Assembly (NCBI RefSeq): GCF_032118995.1
Contig: NC_092661.1
Location: forward strand, 3,970,501-4,034,500
Source of the DNA: Asterias amurensis
Taxonomy: Eukaryota > Echinodermata > Asteroidea > Forcipulatida > Asteriidae
Length of the DNA: 64,000 nt
Reading direction: 5' to 3'
Below the pieces are notes generated by a model. That model saw nothing but the letters and a program-made list of their open reading frames with translations, was not told where the DNA came from and made no database searches. Shown here in pieces: positions 1 to 10,615 of this stretch (position 1 is its first letter; every line of letters starts with the position of its first letter). A program made the translations under genes and the position numbers.

Positions 1-343
1 GCGTTTGTAACCGTTTTTTATAAAATGCATATGGTTGGAAAGATGTTTTAAAAGTAGAATACAATGATCCACACAAGTTTGCCTCGAAATTGCGTGGTTT
101 TTCTTCTACTGTGCGAACTAACATGGTCAGCCATTTATGGGAGTCAAAATTTTGACCCCCATAAATGGCCGACGTGTTAGTCGACGAGGTAAAAGGAAAA
201 CCACGCAATTTCGAGGCATGTTTGTGTGGATCATTGTATTCTACTTTTACAACATCTTTCTACCCATATGCATTTTATAAAAAACGGTTACAAACGCTTT
301 TCAAAGACCAACTCGACCGATCCAAGGCAACGTGTTCCTTTAA
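1..343. repeat. Palindromic element, family 1, cut by window edge
   Basis: The two halves are near inverted complements centred on the short palindrome at about 140-165. The right end reads GGCAACGTGTTCCTTTAA and stops at a TTAA. The left end lies outside the window. Other copies are at 11991-12215 (half), 28588-28814 (internally deleted), 37101-37491 (complete) and 62095-62341 (deleted). An open frame running through the right half is a by-product of the palindrome, not a gene. Confidence 0.85.
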
Positions 344-2165
344 CACTTTAATTAAGACATTGACCAATCTCGGGTCTATTCGAAATCTGCCAGTTTCCTA
401 TCGATCAAAATCTGTTAAATCTAGATGGAACTTCGATGTATGCCGCCATGCCAATTGTATTGCAGCCAAACCAAGACTTACCTCTCAAATTCCCTGCATT
501 CCTTTGAACGAAGACTGCGCCAAACTATTATGCAAATCTATTTGTTATGCAAATAAGACAATTCTGCGTTTGTTATACTTTTTACACAATGGCGTGTTTT
601 CATTGACATCTTGATGTAGTTCAATACGCGACAGTACAGAGCGGACCAGACACTGCTGCGCTTTAGGAATGTATTCAGCGTTATCAGTGATTGTGGCTTA
701 GTTTTAGAATTGTGTTAATGGCTTCAGTTTATGTGAATTGTTCCATTAAGTTGAGTAATGAATACACAACGAGAATGCCCGCCATTGACGTTGAACTGTG
801 GGGGACAAGAGAACTCAAGGAAATACCCAAATTTTCTCATGAAGACAACTAGAAACTTCACTACGAACTTCAAATTCGTGTAAATTGTTCCATGAAGTAA
901 TCGCCACCGGGTTGAGTACTGAATACTACGAAAATGCCGATATTGAACTGTGAGGGACAACAGAGCTCAACGACGCCCAACTTTCCCAAGACAAAACTTC
1001 TGTCAACTATGGACTATTTCTGTGCTTTCACTTGCTTTTTGAGCTCCATTATAATTAAGATGGCTTCACAAATTTCACTTGTTGCTGAGTGACAGAAGGA
1101 CTCTTTTCTAAAGAAATAATGCGGACAGGCGAAAAAGGTATTTACTTGACATCTTGCCCGCGCCGGAGAAGACGAGCCCAGCGTGCAGGGCCAGAGCTCA
1201 GTCACACAACCCCGGGGTAGGAGTTGCTGTCACACCGCCCACGGGGCCAGAGCTGCACCACACAGCCCATGGGGCCAGAGCTGCATCAGCACGGCGGGAG
1301 GATGGCTGCAAAACACAGCACAGCGTGGATTGCTGCTGCCGCTGCGTGTTCAACCAGAGTCAACGAAAGGCGTGTTGCTGTACTTCGAGCAGTGGACCCA
1401 AAGGTAAAGAACCATGTTTTTTTCAAGTTCCGGTCATGTAAAAAAAAATCTTTATTCTCCACTGGGTTGTTTTCATTTTACACTAAGTAAGTTTGTCTTC
1501 TTGTAGCTAAATACTGCAAAAAAGAAGAAGAAAGAAAAAAAAAAAAACACTCTGAACCAAAACTCAAAACATGAAAAGAGGTTCTCTGAACGAACTATAC
1601 TGAACACGGCACCAAAATTCAGTCCGAATTTTCACAGGTTTGTTCTTTTTATGCACTGTTTGGACACACTTGACAATTACCAAACGTCTCCAGTGTCTTT
1701 AAGAGTGCTTTGTTCGACTGCTGTTTTTTGAGACAAATTAAACATAGTAGTTATAAGGTTTGTTTGTGCTTGTAAATTAATGGGCTAATGGCGGTCAGAT
1801 TCGCTCTCTTAAAGCAGCGGCTGTACCAGCACCACCCGCAATTTTTCTTCTCTACATTCGAATTGCCACCCTTAAAAATGTTCCTGAATTCTTTTAAGGA
1901 TCCCCTTTTTCGAATCGCTTAAGACAAAACAATTCCCCAATTGAAAAGCACCAGTTCACGACAGTGGCACTTTTGATGTGTACATGTATACATGAAAAGA
2001 AATTGCAGTCGGTCCTTCCTCCATGCTATTTGCAAGCAGCAGTTTCACTAGCTCCGCCCAATGTGTCAATCAACTGATTGCAGCTGTGCAGCCAGATGTT
2101 GGTTCGTGTTCGCGGTTACGATTGGTCAATACATGAAAAGGGGGCGGGGCACGATTGATGACCCT
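344..2165. other. Intergenic stretch with no gene recognised
   Basis: It holds a diverged direct duplication (about 731-830 and 880-985, both around a GTTGAGTA-like core and an AACTGTG-GGGACAA block). A locally GC-rich patch at 1150-1300 repeats GGGGCCAGAGCTGCA about three times. At 2050-2165 there is a CCAAT-like and GC-box-like patch (GATTGGTCAAT, GGGGGCGGGGC) with no coding sequence behind it. Short open frames around 1154-1490 overlap each other and look fortuitous. Confidence 0.5.
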
Positions 2166-2690
2166 GTTATTTGGTTGGTTGTTGAAGATGCTAAGTAATT
2201 GGCGGTGTAATACATTCATTTAAATGTGATACATTGTAATACATTAAATAAAATAATGGTTACTAGACATTGAGAGTTTGTGCACAAACTATTTGGTTGG
2301 TTGGTGAAGATACTAAGTAATTGGCAGTGTAATACATTCATTGAAAATGTAATACATTATAAAATAATGGTAACTGGACATTGAGAGTTTGTGAACAGAC
2401 TAAAGATACTGAGTAAATGGCAGTGTAATACATTCATTTAAAATGTAATACATTAAATAAAATAATGGTAACTGGACATTGAGAGTTTGTGAACAAACTT
2501 TTTGGTTGGTTGTTGAAGATACTAAGTAATTGGCAGTGTAATACATTCATTTAAAATGTAATACATTAAATAAAATAATGATAACTAGACATGGAGAATT
2601 TGTTGGTTGGTTGTTGATGATACTAAGTAAATGGCGGTGCAGTACATTCATTTGCAATGTAATACATTAAATAAAATAATGGTAATGATT
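2166..2690 (+). repeat. Tandem array of about five units of 95-121 bp
   Basis: The unit contains TAATACATTCATTTAAAATG, then AATAAAATAATGGTAACTGG, then TTGAGAGTTTGTGAACAAAC, then TTTGGTTGGTTGTTGAAGAT. Copies begin near 2207, 2329, 2425, 2538 and 2641. Unit length varies because the TTTGGTTGG part is missing from some copies. There is no coding potential. Confidence 0.85.
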
Positions 2691-2805
2691 TTCTCGTGCG
2701 CATTTTCTTGTAGGCATATACACGAGTTTTCTTTTATTATTATTCCTTTTTTAAATTATTATTTTTAAACATTATTATTAAATCTAATGTTTGAATTGAC
2801 ATTCA

Positions 2806-2945
2806 TAAATACCTCAGACAGTTCGTAATTCTTATTGATGGAGAGCGCGTCACGTGGTGTGTGTAAACCTTTGTTTATGACCAGTAAAAAGTGTTGAAAC
2901 ATGGGCGTGACGCGCGAGCTTGAACAGCACAGTTTTATAATCTAA
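2806..2945 (+). repeat. Dispersed repeat, copy 1
   Basis: The block starting TTCATAAATACCTCAGACAG, followed by GAGAGCGCGTCACGTGG and ATGGGCGTGACGCG, recurs at 22228-22360 with about 85% identity by eye. It is therefore a dispersed element and not a unique regulatory region, although it carries the E-box-like CACGTG. Confidence 0.7.
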
Positions 2946-3725
2946 ACTTCTTTGATTTAGGTACACACTAAGACAAGATTTATCTTTTTTTTTTTTCATT
3001 TTTTTTTTCATCGGTTATACTCAGCGCAGGATTAAAACATTTGCAAGATTCAAACTCAACATTTGAGAAAAGATATTGAACTTACAAAGATAAAACACTA
3101 TCGGACTTGTCCTCTCTTAAGTTTGCCCGACAGTGGACCACTGGCCTCGAGTGGTGCAAACATGACATGACCAACTTGCTGATGCATACCGTGCTATTTG
3201 TATTATTTCACGAAAACTACAGGTGGGGAAATATATTTCAAGTGTTGTAGGCCTAACCGAAAGTTAATTGTACTAAACACTTGGCCTAAAACATGTTTGG
3301 TCTGTCTTGTTTTCAGATCTTTCACCGACTCTGGCTGTCAGTAAAGTTGAAGGTTTCTATGGAGTGTGTGGTATTGGTTTTCTGACGATGTGGAGTTCTA
3401 CAAATGTAGAGCAAGATCTTGGGGACATCGACTGGTAAGAGAAGATCTAACACGTTTCCCTCCATTGACTCTCAACAGGTACTCGACTTGGTATTTGCTG
3501 ATGTTAACGTTTATGGTTTTATGTAGTCTCATAAAAAGGGTCAACTCATTTTTGTATTCTTGGCCCCATCAGCGCTAATAACGCAGTCATATTTCTAGTG
3601 CCCAACGAAACACCCGATCCGCGCAGCTCTCGATCAATGCTACTGTACTTGCACATAACCCTACTGCTAAAGTATGCTAAAACATCACATCTTTTTTGAG
3701 AGTGAAATTAACAAAAAATATTTCA
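2946..3725. other. Intergenic stretch with no supported gene
   Basis: The stretch holds T-rich runs near 2988-3009 and a stretch at 3317-3433 bounded by TTTTCAG and GGTAAG, open in one frame. That could be an isolated exon, but I recognise no domain and see no neighbour exon, so it is not called. Confidence 0.35.
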
Positions 3726-3957
3726 ACGATCCTTGACAACTTGCTTATGGAGAACTTGTACACACGTTTTCATAAAATAATACCTTTTCTTATATAGTAT
3801 ACATAAGTGAGAAATTATACCGTTTTATCAAAAACTACGTCACTTCAGAGGGAGCCGTTTCTCACAATGTTTTATTTTATCAACAGCGTTACCAAGTAAG
3901 TCTTTATGCTAACATTATGAGTAGTTACCAATAGTGTCCAGTGCCTTTTAATACACT
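3726..3957. repeat. Palindromic element, family 2, fragment
   Basis: It carries the diagnostic GGGAGCCGTTTCTCACAATG block and the right end AATAGTGTCCAGTGCCTTTT. A second fragment of the same family lies at about 4505-4697, ending GTCCACTGCCTTTAAAA. Confidence 0.75.
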
Positions 3958-4154
3958 TAGACCAAAAGAAATGTATAGTTTTTTTACATTAATTCACAAT
4001 ATCAAGACATTCCAAACAGTTCACGAGGTTGATGATAATTAATCCAAAGTTGATGGATCGATTTAACAACGAGCTGGCAAAGATCTATCTTTTGGTTGCT
4101 GAACAAAGAGTGACACCAAATAAATTCACTGTGGCCATATATTATTGACAATAT

Positions 4155-4441
4155 TGGAGACTTTGAGGCGGTAGGTGGCAGCAGACTTACCAGATAAATT
4201 TCCATTTTTTACGTAGTAAGGCCGTGTCCGAATTGGCGACTTCGGCTACAGCTACGGCTAGATCAGCGCGTCTGTCAGTGTTGAAGAATAGCAGACGCGC
4301 GCGCCCTAGCCGTAGCTGTAGCCGAAGTCGCCAATTCGGACACGGCCTTAGTTTCCATTGTTTACGCATGCGCACATTACCGAGAACAATGGATTTTACC
4401 TGGTAAGTCTGCTGCCACCAAGCGTCCTGAAAGTCTCCCAT
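4155..4441. repeat. Nested palindromes: hairpin inside another inverted-repeat element
   Basis: An outer inverted repeat (GGTGGCAGCAGACTTACCAG at about 4169-4190, and its complement at about 4400-4420) encloses an inner, almost perfect hairpin at 4217-4350. The inner arms start TAAGGCCGTGTCCGAATTGG and end with its exact complement. Arm length is about 45 bases and the loop about 40. This is a small non-autonomous DNA element inserted into another one. Confidence 0.8.
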
Positions 4442-4833
4442 TCATCTAAGTGCTTGTGAAATCGGCCTTTGGTTTTGTTTTATAAATACAGAATCGGTTT
4501 TCATACGGAATCTAATTTTGAGGTCTCGAAATCGAATTCGTGGAAAATTACTTCCTTCTCGAAAGCTACGTAACTTCAGAAGGAGCTGTTTCTCAATGTA
4601 GTTGATACTATCAATCTCTCACCATTACTCAATACCAAGTTTACGGTTTTTGCTAATACTTATAATAGTTACAATAGAGTCCACTGCCTTTAAAATGAAT
4701 CTTAGCACTTTGTGAAATCGGTCCCTGGTTTTGATGTAATACGTCACACAATAATGACTATTTTATGCGTCAGATTTAAAAAAAATATATTTCGCTATAC
4801 AAAAGCGACGTTGGACTTTTACTGCACGCATCG

Positions 4834-6066
4834 TTATTTACAGCCAAGCAGCTCAAAACGCAGTGTGATGGCAACGTTCCACTCAACGGGCACGATGCGA
4901 ATCTTGACCGCCAAGACGGGCTTGAAGAAGCGCCTCTCCACGATGCTGTTTGTGTCGGTGTTGCCAGTGAATACCTGGAAGGGGGTAAAGAGCAAACCCT
5001 TTTACTGTATTAAGAGGGGATTTTATTATCTGTGAAAGATATACAACTAAATGGATACTATATCAGCATACCTGAGTTTGTTGACCAAGCTGGTCTTTCA
5101 CGTCAAAAAAACATGCCGGTGAGGGCGGTTCGAACTGCACTTTGTACTTAGTCAGCCACTGTTGTTTTACACCATAACGCCCCTGTGTGAGTACCCCAGT
5201 GACGTAGGTCGGGTTGCCCAAATCCACCTGTATCCACTGGTTGGTATCCTTTACCCTAGCATGCCACGCTCCCATGGTTTTATCATCAGGCGGTAGCTTG
5301 TTGAGACGGCCACCAGCCGGTGTTGATATTTCACGTCCGGAAAAGCTACTTGATGCGGAGAGGCTCTCATCGGGGACCGAACCATCTTCAAGACCGAGTT
5401 TCTCTGCATCGGGAACATGAATATACATTAATTATTCAGCACATAATGTCTACAATAATACATAAGATAATGAACATAACACTTTTTTTTTTTTTATTGG
5501 CAAAAAATATCATGCAACCGTCCCGACTTGCAGCAAATTAGTAATACTCACCAAAACTCCCACTGGCCTTCAACGGTGTACAGTTCCCGCAGCCGGAAAA
5601 ATGACTGTTCTGTTAAGGGATGCAGATATCAATACAATTTAAAACTTTAATTTAAAGACCTTCCCTTTGTCTTTGTCAAACAAATATTTAAAAAACACGG
5701 CTAACTAATGTAAGTAAAATTAACACATACCTGACAAGTCATTGGTTTTGCAGGTGCGTCGTAGTATGAAAAATAATGAATTCCTAGAAATTTGTCGCAG
5801 ATTTTCTCTCCAGTGACGCTGTTCAGATGACAGACTTGGTTGATGTTATCGTAGTTCAAAGAGAAACATCCATGATGGCTGAGACACCGAACTGAACATC
5901 TGACGGCAGAGATGCCTGAGATATTCATGAAGGACTGGCCTAGTAGGGAGTAGTGTTCTACCGATTGGTGACAGACCCCTCGGTAAATACCACTCACACT
6001 ATAAGACGCTGAAACCTCAAGAAACATCTCAAGCAAGAGGAAAATCAAACTACTCAAGTCGGCCAT
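4834..6066 (-). CDS. PD-A: secreted PAN/Apple plus F5/8 type C (discoidin) protein, four exons
   Basis: The minus-strand exons are 6066-5731, 5609-5552, 5403-5072 and 4974-4834. All have AG/GT borders, with phases 0, 1 and 0, and together encode 288 residues without a stop. Exon 1 gives a signal peptide (MADLSSLIFLLLEMFLEVSA) and a PAN/Apple-like domain at about residues 25-112 (core AVRCSVRCLSHHGCFSLNY). Exons 3 and 4 give an F5/8 type C fold at about 131-288, with LGLEDGSVPDESLSASS, WIQVDLGNPTYVTGV and the closing FELLGCK. Such domains bind glycans or phospholipids, so an extracellular lectin-like or matrix role is likely but inferred. Oddity: in the linker exon the second Cys seen in PD-B, PD-C and PD-E (KDC or KVC) is Ser (KAS), which may change the disulfide that closes the discoidin domain. 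The gene runs opposite to the other copies. Confidence 0.85.
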
Positions 6067-6242
6067 TTTTTCACTCAGGCTGATTGTTCAGTTTTGCCGT
6101 AAACCAATACAATAACTACTTAAGAATTTAAGTTATTCTTACGCAGTGACCTCCAGAAATTTCGGGTAATAAAAAATTAATGCGAATCCATTTCGATGGT
6201 TCATATTCACCCAGTAATTACGACAAGAGATCCATTTCATAG

Positions 6243-6435
6243 CTTAAAGGGTTTCAATACTTTTTTGCAACACAAAACAATATGACAACAGATGTACATT
6301 AAGCATACAGGGTTTGAAGATAATGATCGTAGAAAGCTTCCCTTCAAATATTACTTGCTGATGTGCTGTAGTTTTTGAGAAATGAGTAAAACAATGTCAC
6401 GAAAACAATTTTCGTCTCGGTTGACGATCATTGTT
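6243..6435. repeat. Palindromic element, family 4, half copy, plus SINE-type tail
   Basis: TTAAAGGGTTTCAATAC, then the block TTTGAAGATAATGATCGTAG and AGAAATGAGTAAAACAATG. The complete palindromic copy is at 33350-33712. Immediately downstream (about 6450-6520) is a SINE-like tail, GAAAAGCGCTATATAAAAAC followed by an ATT-rich microsatellite. Confidence 0.65.
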
Positions 6436-6749
6436 TGAGCACGTACAAGGGTAAAAATGCGCTTTGGACGCCCCGTCCGGGTGTGAAAAGCGCTATATAA
6501 AAACTATTTATTATTATTGGGCCCATATTTTCGAAAAACTAATTGTCGTTAACAAAATATCCAGTTAACCAGTTCTGCAAGCGAATAAATGAATCGGGGT
6601 TATAGGTTGGGATAGAAGTTGCCCCTTAAGGCATTTGGTTTTTGGAACAACTCGATTGTATTAATGTTATACGCAACACGTAACAACCAAATATTATATA
6701 GGTCTAACTTTTAAAAACTGTTTTGTAATTATACAGTCATGTTGTATCT

Positions 6750-7100
6750 TAATGCCTGCATGAGCCTATTAAAAGTATGTTCTCTCTAATCTCTTCAGTC
6801 TCCTGACGATGACTTGAGCAAGCTAGTCGAAACGTTGAGACCATTTCAAAAACTGACTCCGTGGTAGTGCAGTTAAGTACGATCCTATTTAAAGCTAAAG
6901 AAGTATAGTCCCAGCCTATTTTCGTTACCATCCACCCGGTTAATATAGTTAAAAAGCAGGACAGTTATTTTCAGAACTGAGAAGTCTCCCGAACACCCGA
7001 ACAATCTACTCCGCGGTAGTAGAATAAAGAAAGACAGTTCTCTAAGAACAAAACTCTACCTGGCAAGTAGATACACACATGGTGTTACCGCAAACCAAAT
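6750..7100 (+). mobile_element. Penelope-like terminal-repeat remnant carrying a hammerhead motif
   Basis: The block from the hammerhead motif at 6798 through GTTAAAAAGCAGGACAGTTA (about 6948) recurs, more decayed, at about 17855-18150. The combination of a hammerhead motif with a long non-coding terminal repeat is known from Penelope-like retroelements. No reverse transcriptase frame is visible nearby, so only the terminal repeat remains. Confidence 0.5.
6798..6841 (+). ncRNA. Hammerhead ribozyme candidate
   Basis: The order is GTCTC (stem I, 5' side), core CTGACGA, a hairpin whose arms are GACT and AGTC (stem II), core GAA, ACGT (a minimal self-complementary stem III), T (cleavage position) and GAGAC (stem I, 3' side). 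GTCTC and GAGAC are exact complements. The conserved core CUGANGA...GAA and a pyrimidine at the cleavage position are present. One unpaired T sits between the core and stem II. The very short stem III is typical of hammerheads in Penelope-like elements. Activity is inferred from pattern only. Confidence 0.6.
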
Positions 7101-7670
7101 ATACATTGATACCTCACCATGCAATGCCTCAAATCCTATATTTATGTCCGTGTACTTTAAAGAATTGGGTTATGAATAATAAATATGCGGTAAATTGTAC
7201 GCCCATTAAGTACTCAATGCGTGGTTTTTGGTAATATTGCAATAATGGACCATTGCTGATTATAGCAACCCATTAAGAGTGCTTCAAAATTTGCTCTTTG
7301 CATTTTTTTTTAATAATGCATCTCAGTCAAGAACAAGTTTATCAGAAACAAAATGCTTCGTTGAAACCTAAAAGCAAAATTAGGATATAAATGTTTCATT
7401 GTTATTAAAAATTGGGTCTATAAAAATATTGTACGTCTTTGTCAAGAGTATAACGCCAATGGATTCATCACTCCTCCACCTAATTGGTCGAAGTATATGA
7501 TGAGTCTAGAAACATCACTATATTTTCATTGCCACAACTTGTTATAGTAGAATTGGATGCAAAACGGTAAATCAGTCTGGTATCAATTCAGTGGTAGCAA
7601 ATGATCTTACCGATGCTGTGAAGTTGTTGAGGGAGCCAGACGAAACATGGGCCCAATTTCATAGCGATTG
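7101..7670. other. Intergenic stretch, AT-rich, nothing recognised
   Basis: No frame of meaningful length, no domain and no clear repeat copy can be seen between the Penelope-like remnant and the family 2 element at 7671. Confidence 0.5.
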
Positions 7671-8058
7671 TTAAAGGCAGTGGACACTATTGGTAATGAC
7701 TCAAAATAATTATTAGCATAAAACCTTTCTTGGTGACGAGTAATGGGGAGAGGTTGGTAGTATAGAATATTGTGAGAAACGGCTCCCTCTGAATTAGTGC
7801 TGTAGTTTTTGAGAAAGAGGTAATTTTCCACGAATTTGATTTCGAGACCTCGGATTTAGAATTTGAGGTCTCGAAATCAAGCATCTGAAAGCACACAACT
7901 TTGTGCGGCAAGGGTGTTTCTTTCATTAATATCTCGCATCTTCGACGACCGATTGCGTTCATATTTTCACAGGTTTGTTATTTTATGCATATATGTTGAG
8001 ATACACCAACTGTGAAGACTAGTCTTTGACAATTATCAATAGTGTCCAGTGTCTTTAA
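7671..8058. repeat. Palindromic element, family 2, complete copy
   Basis: It is bounded by TTAA on both sides: TTAAAGGCAGTGGACAC on the left and GTCCAGTGTCTTTAA on the right. The arms are interrupted inverted complements. The centre holds an inner palindrome with GAGGTCTCGAAATCAA and its complement. The conserved GTGAGAAACGGCTCCCTCTG block marks the family throughout the window. Confidence 0.85.
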
Positions 8059-8884
8059 GCAAAAAAAATAAAAAGGCAGACCAGAATACCAGTAACAAAT
8101 CGTACCAAGGATACGAAGTGGCTCTCTTTACATTCTGATTTCTGATGGTGTCAACATTCCAATGGGTTTCCCTGGTAAGGCGTGTTGGTCGTAGCCAGTG
8201 ATGCGTTTTCGTTAGATTTGGATATCATTTAACTTGGACAATTTCCCCGGAGAGAAGTCTCAAACCGAAGTTCCCAGTAACTGACATAATTTCACAAAAT
8301 TGCCACAAAATTATTGCCCGGACATTTATAGCGCCCTCTTATGGCACAATTTAACCAACTTTATTGGCTGAAACAATTTACAACAAGCGCAGTATACCAT
8401 CCATTATCAATCACTGACGTCTTGGGCCAAGACTACTTGTCAACAGGCTTAGGGAAATAAGTATATGGCCCTTTTCGAAACCACGGCTTCGTCTTCAGGC
8501 TCCGTTCACTCATCTGAAGCCCTGTGAGCACGTAAAGCAAAGCACGTAAAATAATTATTGTCAGAGCAACCTTGGGGTCAAGGTATAGCCTAAGCCGAAT
8601 ATGGAGCCGAATCCGTGGGTTCAAAAAGGGCCTATGCCTACAGGTGATTTATCTTTCCTTTGAACGGGTTAAAGTATTTGTAGGGAACCCAAGTGCGCCC
8701 TCAGTGTTCATTGTAAAAAGTTTACTTTTGGGTCGTGACCTCCTGTAGATTCACTCTCTTTTTTTCTGTTTTGTGCACGAGAGTATTTCTCTATATCTTG
8801 TTAGGACTATGGCTCTGGCCATGCTATAAATACTATTCCAAAGGGAGAGATAGTTTTCTAGAACAGTATGTAAGTATTGTCTTG
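8059..8884. other. Intergenic stretch with one inverted-repeat element
   Basis: About 8459-8640 is a repeat with GGCCCTTTTCGAAACCACGG at its left end. It is related, in opposite orientation, to the insertion just after the IgR1 stop codon (36220-36390). No gene is seen. Confidence 0.5.
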
Positions 8885-9245
8885 TATTAATAATAATAGT
8901 AATAATAATATCGAAGTCTTATATAGCGCACGTATCTACCAAACAAGGTACTCAAGGCACTGAGTATATACAAACTTTCAGAAAGATAGGTTATTGTAGT
9001 GATGAATTCTGAGACCCAGTTATTTAGCACCTTATAAGGGTTTACAAGGTGCTACGGCGCATTAAGCAGCCACAACCAGGAACACCGGGGCGAACCCCTA
9101 CTTTTTTCGATAAGTGCACTGGGTTCTTTTACATGCGTTACACAACACATGGGACCAACGGCTTTACGTCCCATCCGAAGGACGAAGCAATGGTTAAGTG
9201 TCTTGCTCAAGGACACAGTGTCACGGCTGGGGATTCGAACCCACA
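8885..9245 (-). mobile_element. tRNA-derived SINE, reverse orientation
   Basis: Read on the minus strand it has a B-box-like GGATTCGAA (as GGTTCGAATCC elsewhere), then the body CTTAAGCAAGACACTTAACC-like block, a CCTTCGGATGGGACGTAAAG block, the GTGCACTTATCGAAAA block and an ATT-rich microsatellite tail at 8885-8905. The same body is at 12779-13218, 16620-17130 and 39238-39670. Confidence 0.75.
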
Positions 9246-9459
9246 TTGTATTGAAATCCTCAATTTTTATTCCCGAAATATTGTGATGTGTAAGGCTGCT
9301 TTTGGATTGGGTCATAACGTGGTTATTGCCAGCCTCATTTGCGCATGAAGCCCATCCTCGTGATGTGCTTACTTTTTGTCACTTTAAATTTTAGTCATAA
9401 TAATAAGTGACTGTGTTTTTGTGTCGTGTATTGTATATTGTGTGCTGTGGTATTAGAAT

Positions 9460-9862
9460 GGCACTGGACACCTTTTGCAATTATCATAGACCAGTCTTCA
9501 CACTTGGTGTAGCTCAACATATGCACAAAATAACAAAACCTGTGAAAGTTTGAACTCAATTGGTCGTCGAAGTTGCGAGATAATGATGGAAGAAAACACA
9601 CCCTAATTTGTCACACGAAGTTGTGTGCTTTCAGATGTGTGAATTCGAGACCTCACAATCAAATTCTGAGGTCTCGAAATCAAATTCAAATATCATTAGT
9701 GAGAAATAACATCTTTCTCGAAAACTACGTTACTTCAGAGGGAGCCGTTTCTCACAATGTTTTATACTACCAACAACAGCTCTCAATTGCATGTTACCAA
9801 GTCAGTTTTTATGCTATAACAACTGTTTTGAGTTATTACCAATAGTGACCATGTGCCTTTAA
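9460..9862. repeat. Palindromic element, family 2
   Basis: The left end GGCACTGGACACC and right end GTGACCATGTGCCTTTAAA bracket the family 2 body, with the inner palindrome GAGGTCTCGAAATCAA. The left TTAA is no longer recognisable. Confidence 0.75.
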
Positions 9863-10197
9863 AACCAGTACAAAAGATCATTATTGTAGACCTCACTTAT
9901 TGGTTGTATTTTAGCAAAATGCTCGCCCTTGTTAATTAAAAGACCGGTTTAATACCCCATTATACCACCCCAACGCACGAAATAGCGCGCTGAGTCTTAA
10001 ATGTCAATAAGTTAAAAAAAAAAAAAGCTAAAAAAACTACAGACACAAAACACAACATAAATTAATAATAATAATTATTGATAATTTTGTGAGACTAATT
10101 ACCCTCACAGGAAGATGAGGGGCAGAATTTCGAACGACGTGGCTATAAAACAAACCAAAATCGATGTCATATTTTATTCATAAGGGCAAGGTACAAC

Positions 10198-10551
10198 CTA
10201 GACTTGGCTCAAGTCCCAATCCCGTGCCATCGCCAGAAAACTATTGTTTTGTGACGCAGCTCTGCATTCCCCAACCTGTTCCGCACACGGGATAGCCTTT
10301 TGTCAATGCCTTTATTGCTTGGACATTTTCGTCGAGCCACGACACGATCCCTAGCGACCGGAACGGTATAGTCGAGACCAAATCGGCACTCGCGCGTATG
10401 GTCTGCGAAGTTGTTCAAGCCGCAAAGGTCTTGACAAAAGGCTATACGCAGGACCATTTTTTTTTTGACGGCGAGCGCGCACTGTGAAGCTTGTTGTTGC
10501 GATATGCTTATAGGGACCTCTCACATGAGAAAGGGACTTGAATCAAGTCTA
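10198..10551. repeat. Inverted-repeat element upstream of PD-B, copy 1
   Basis: The ends are TAGACTTGGCTCAAGTCCC and GGGACTTGAATCAAGTCTA, an inverted pair. The internal GACGGCGAGCGCGCACTGT and GGACCTCTCACATGAGAA recur in a shorter copy at 61565-61770, which lacks about 130 bases present here. It ends about 65 bases before the PD-B start codon, so it may form part of that gene's promoter region. Confidence 0.7.
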
Positions 10552-10615
10552 TGTGAAGGAAAAAACCCTTGGCCCGAGAGTGTTGCGCTAGCGGTATTTA
10601 CTTATGTGGTAGAAA

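Noticed and set aside
3317..3433. Possible isolated exon between TTTTCAG and GGTAAG
   Set aside because: One frame is open but no domain is recognised and no partner exon lies nearby.
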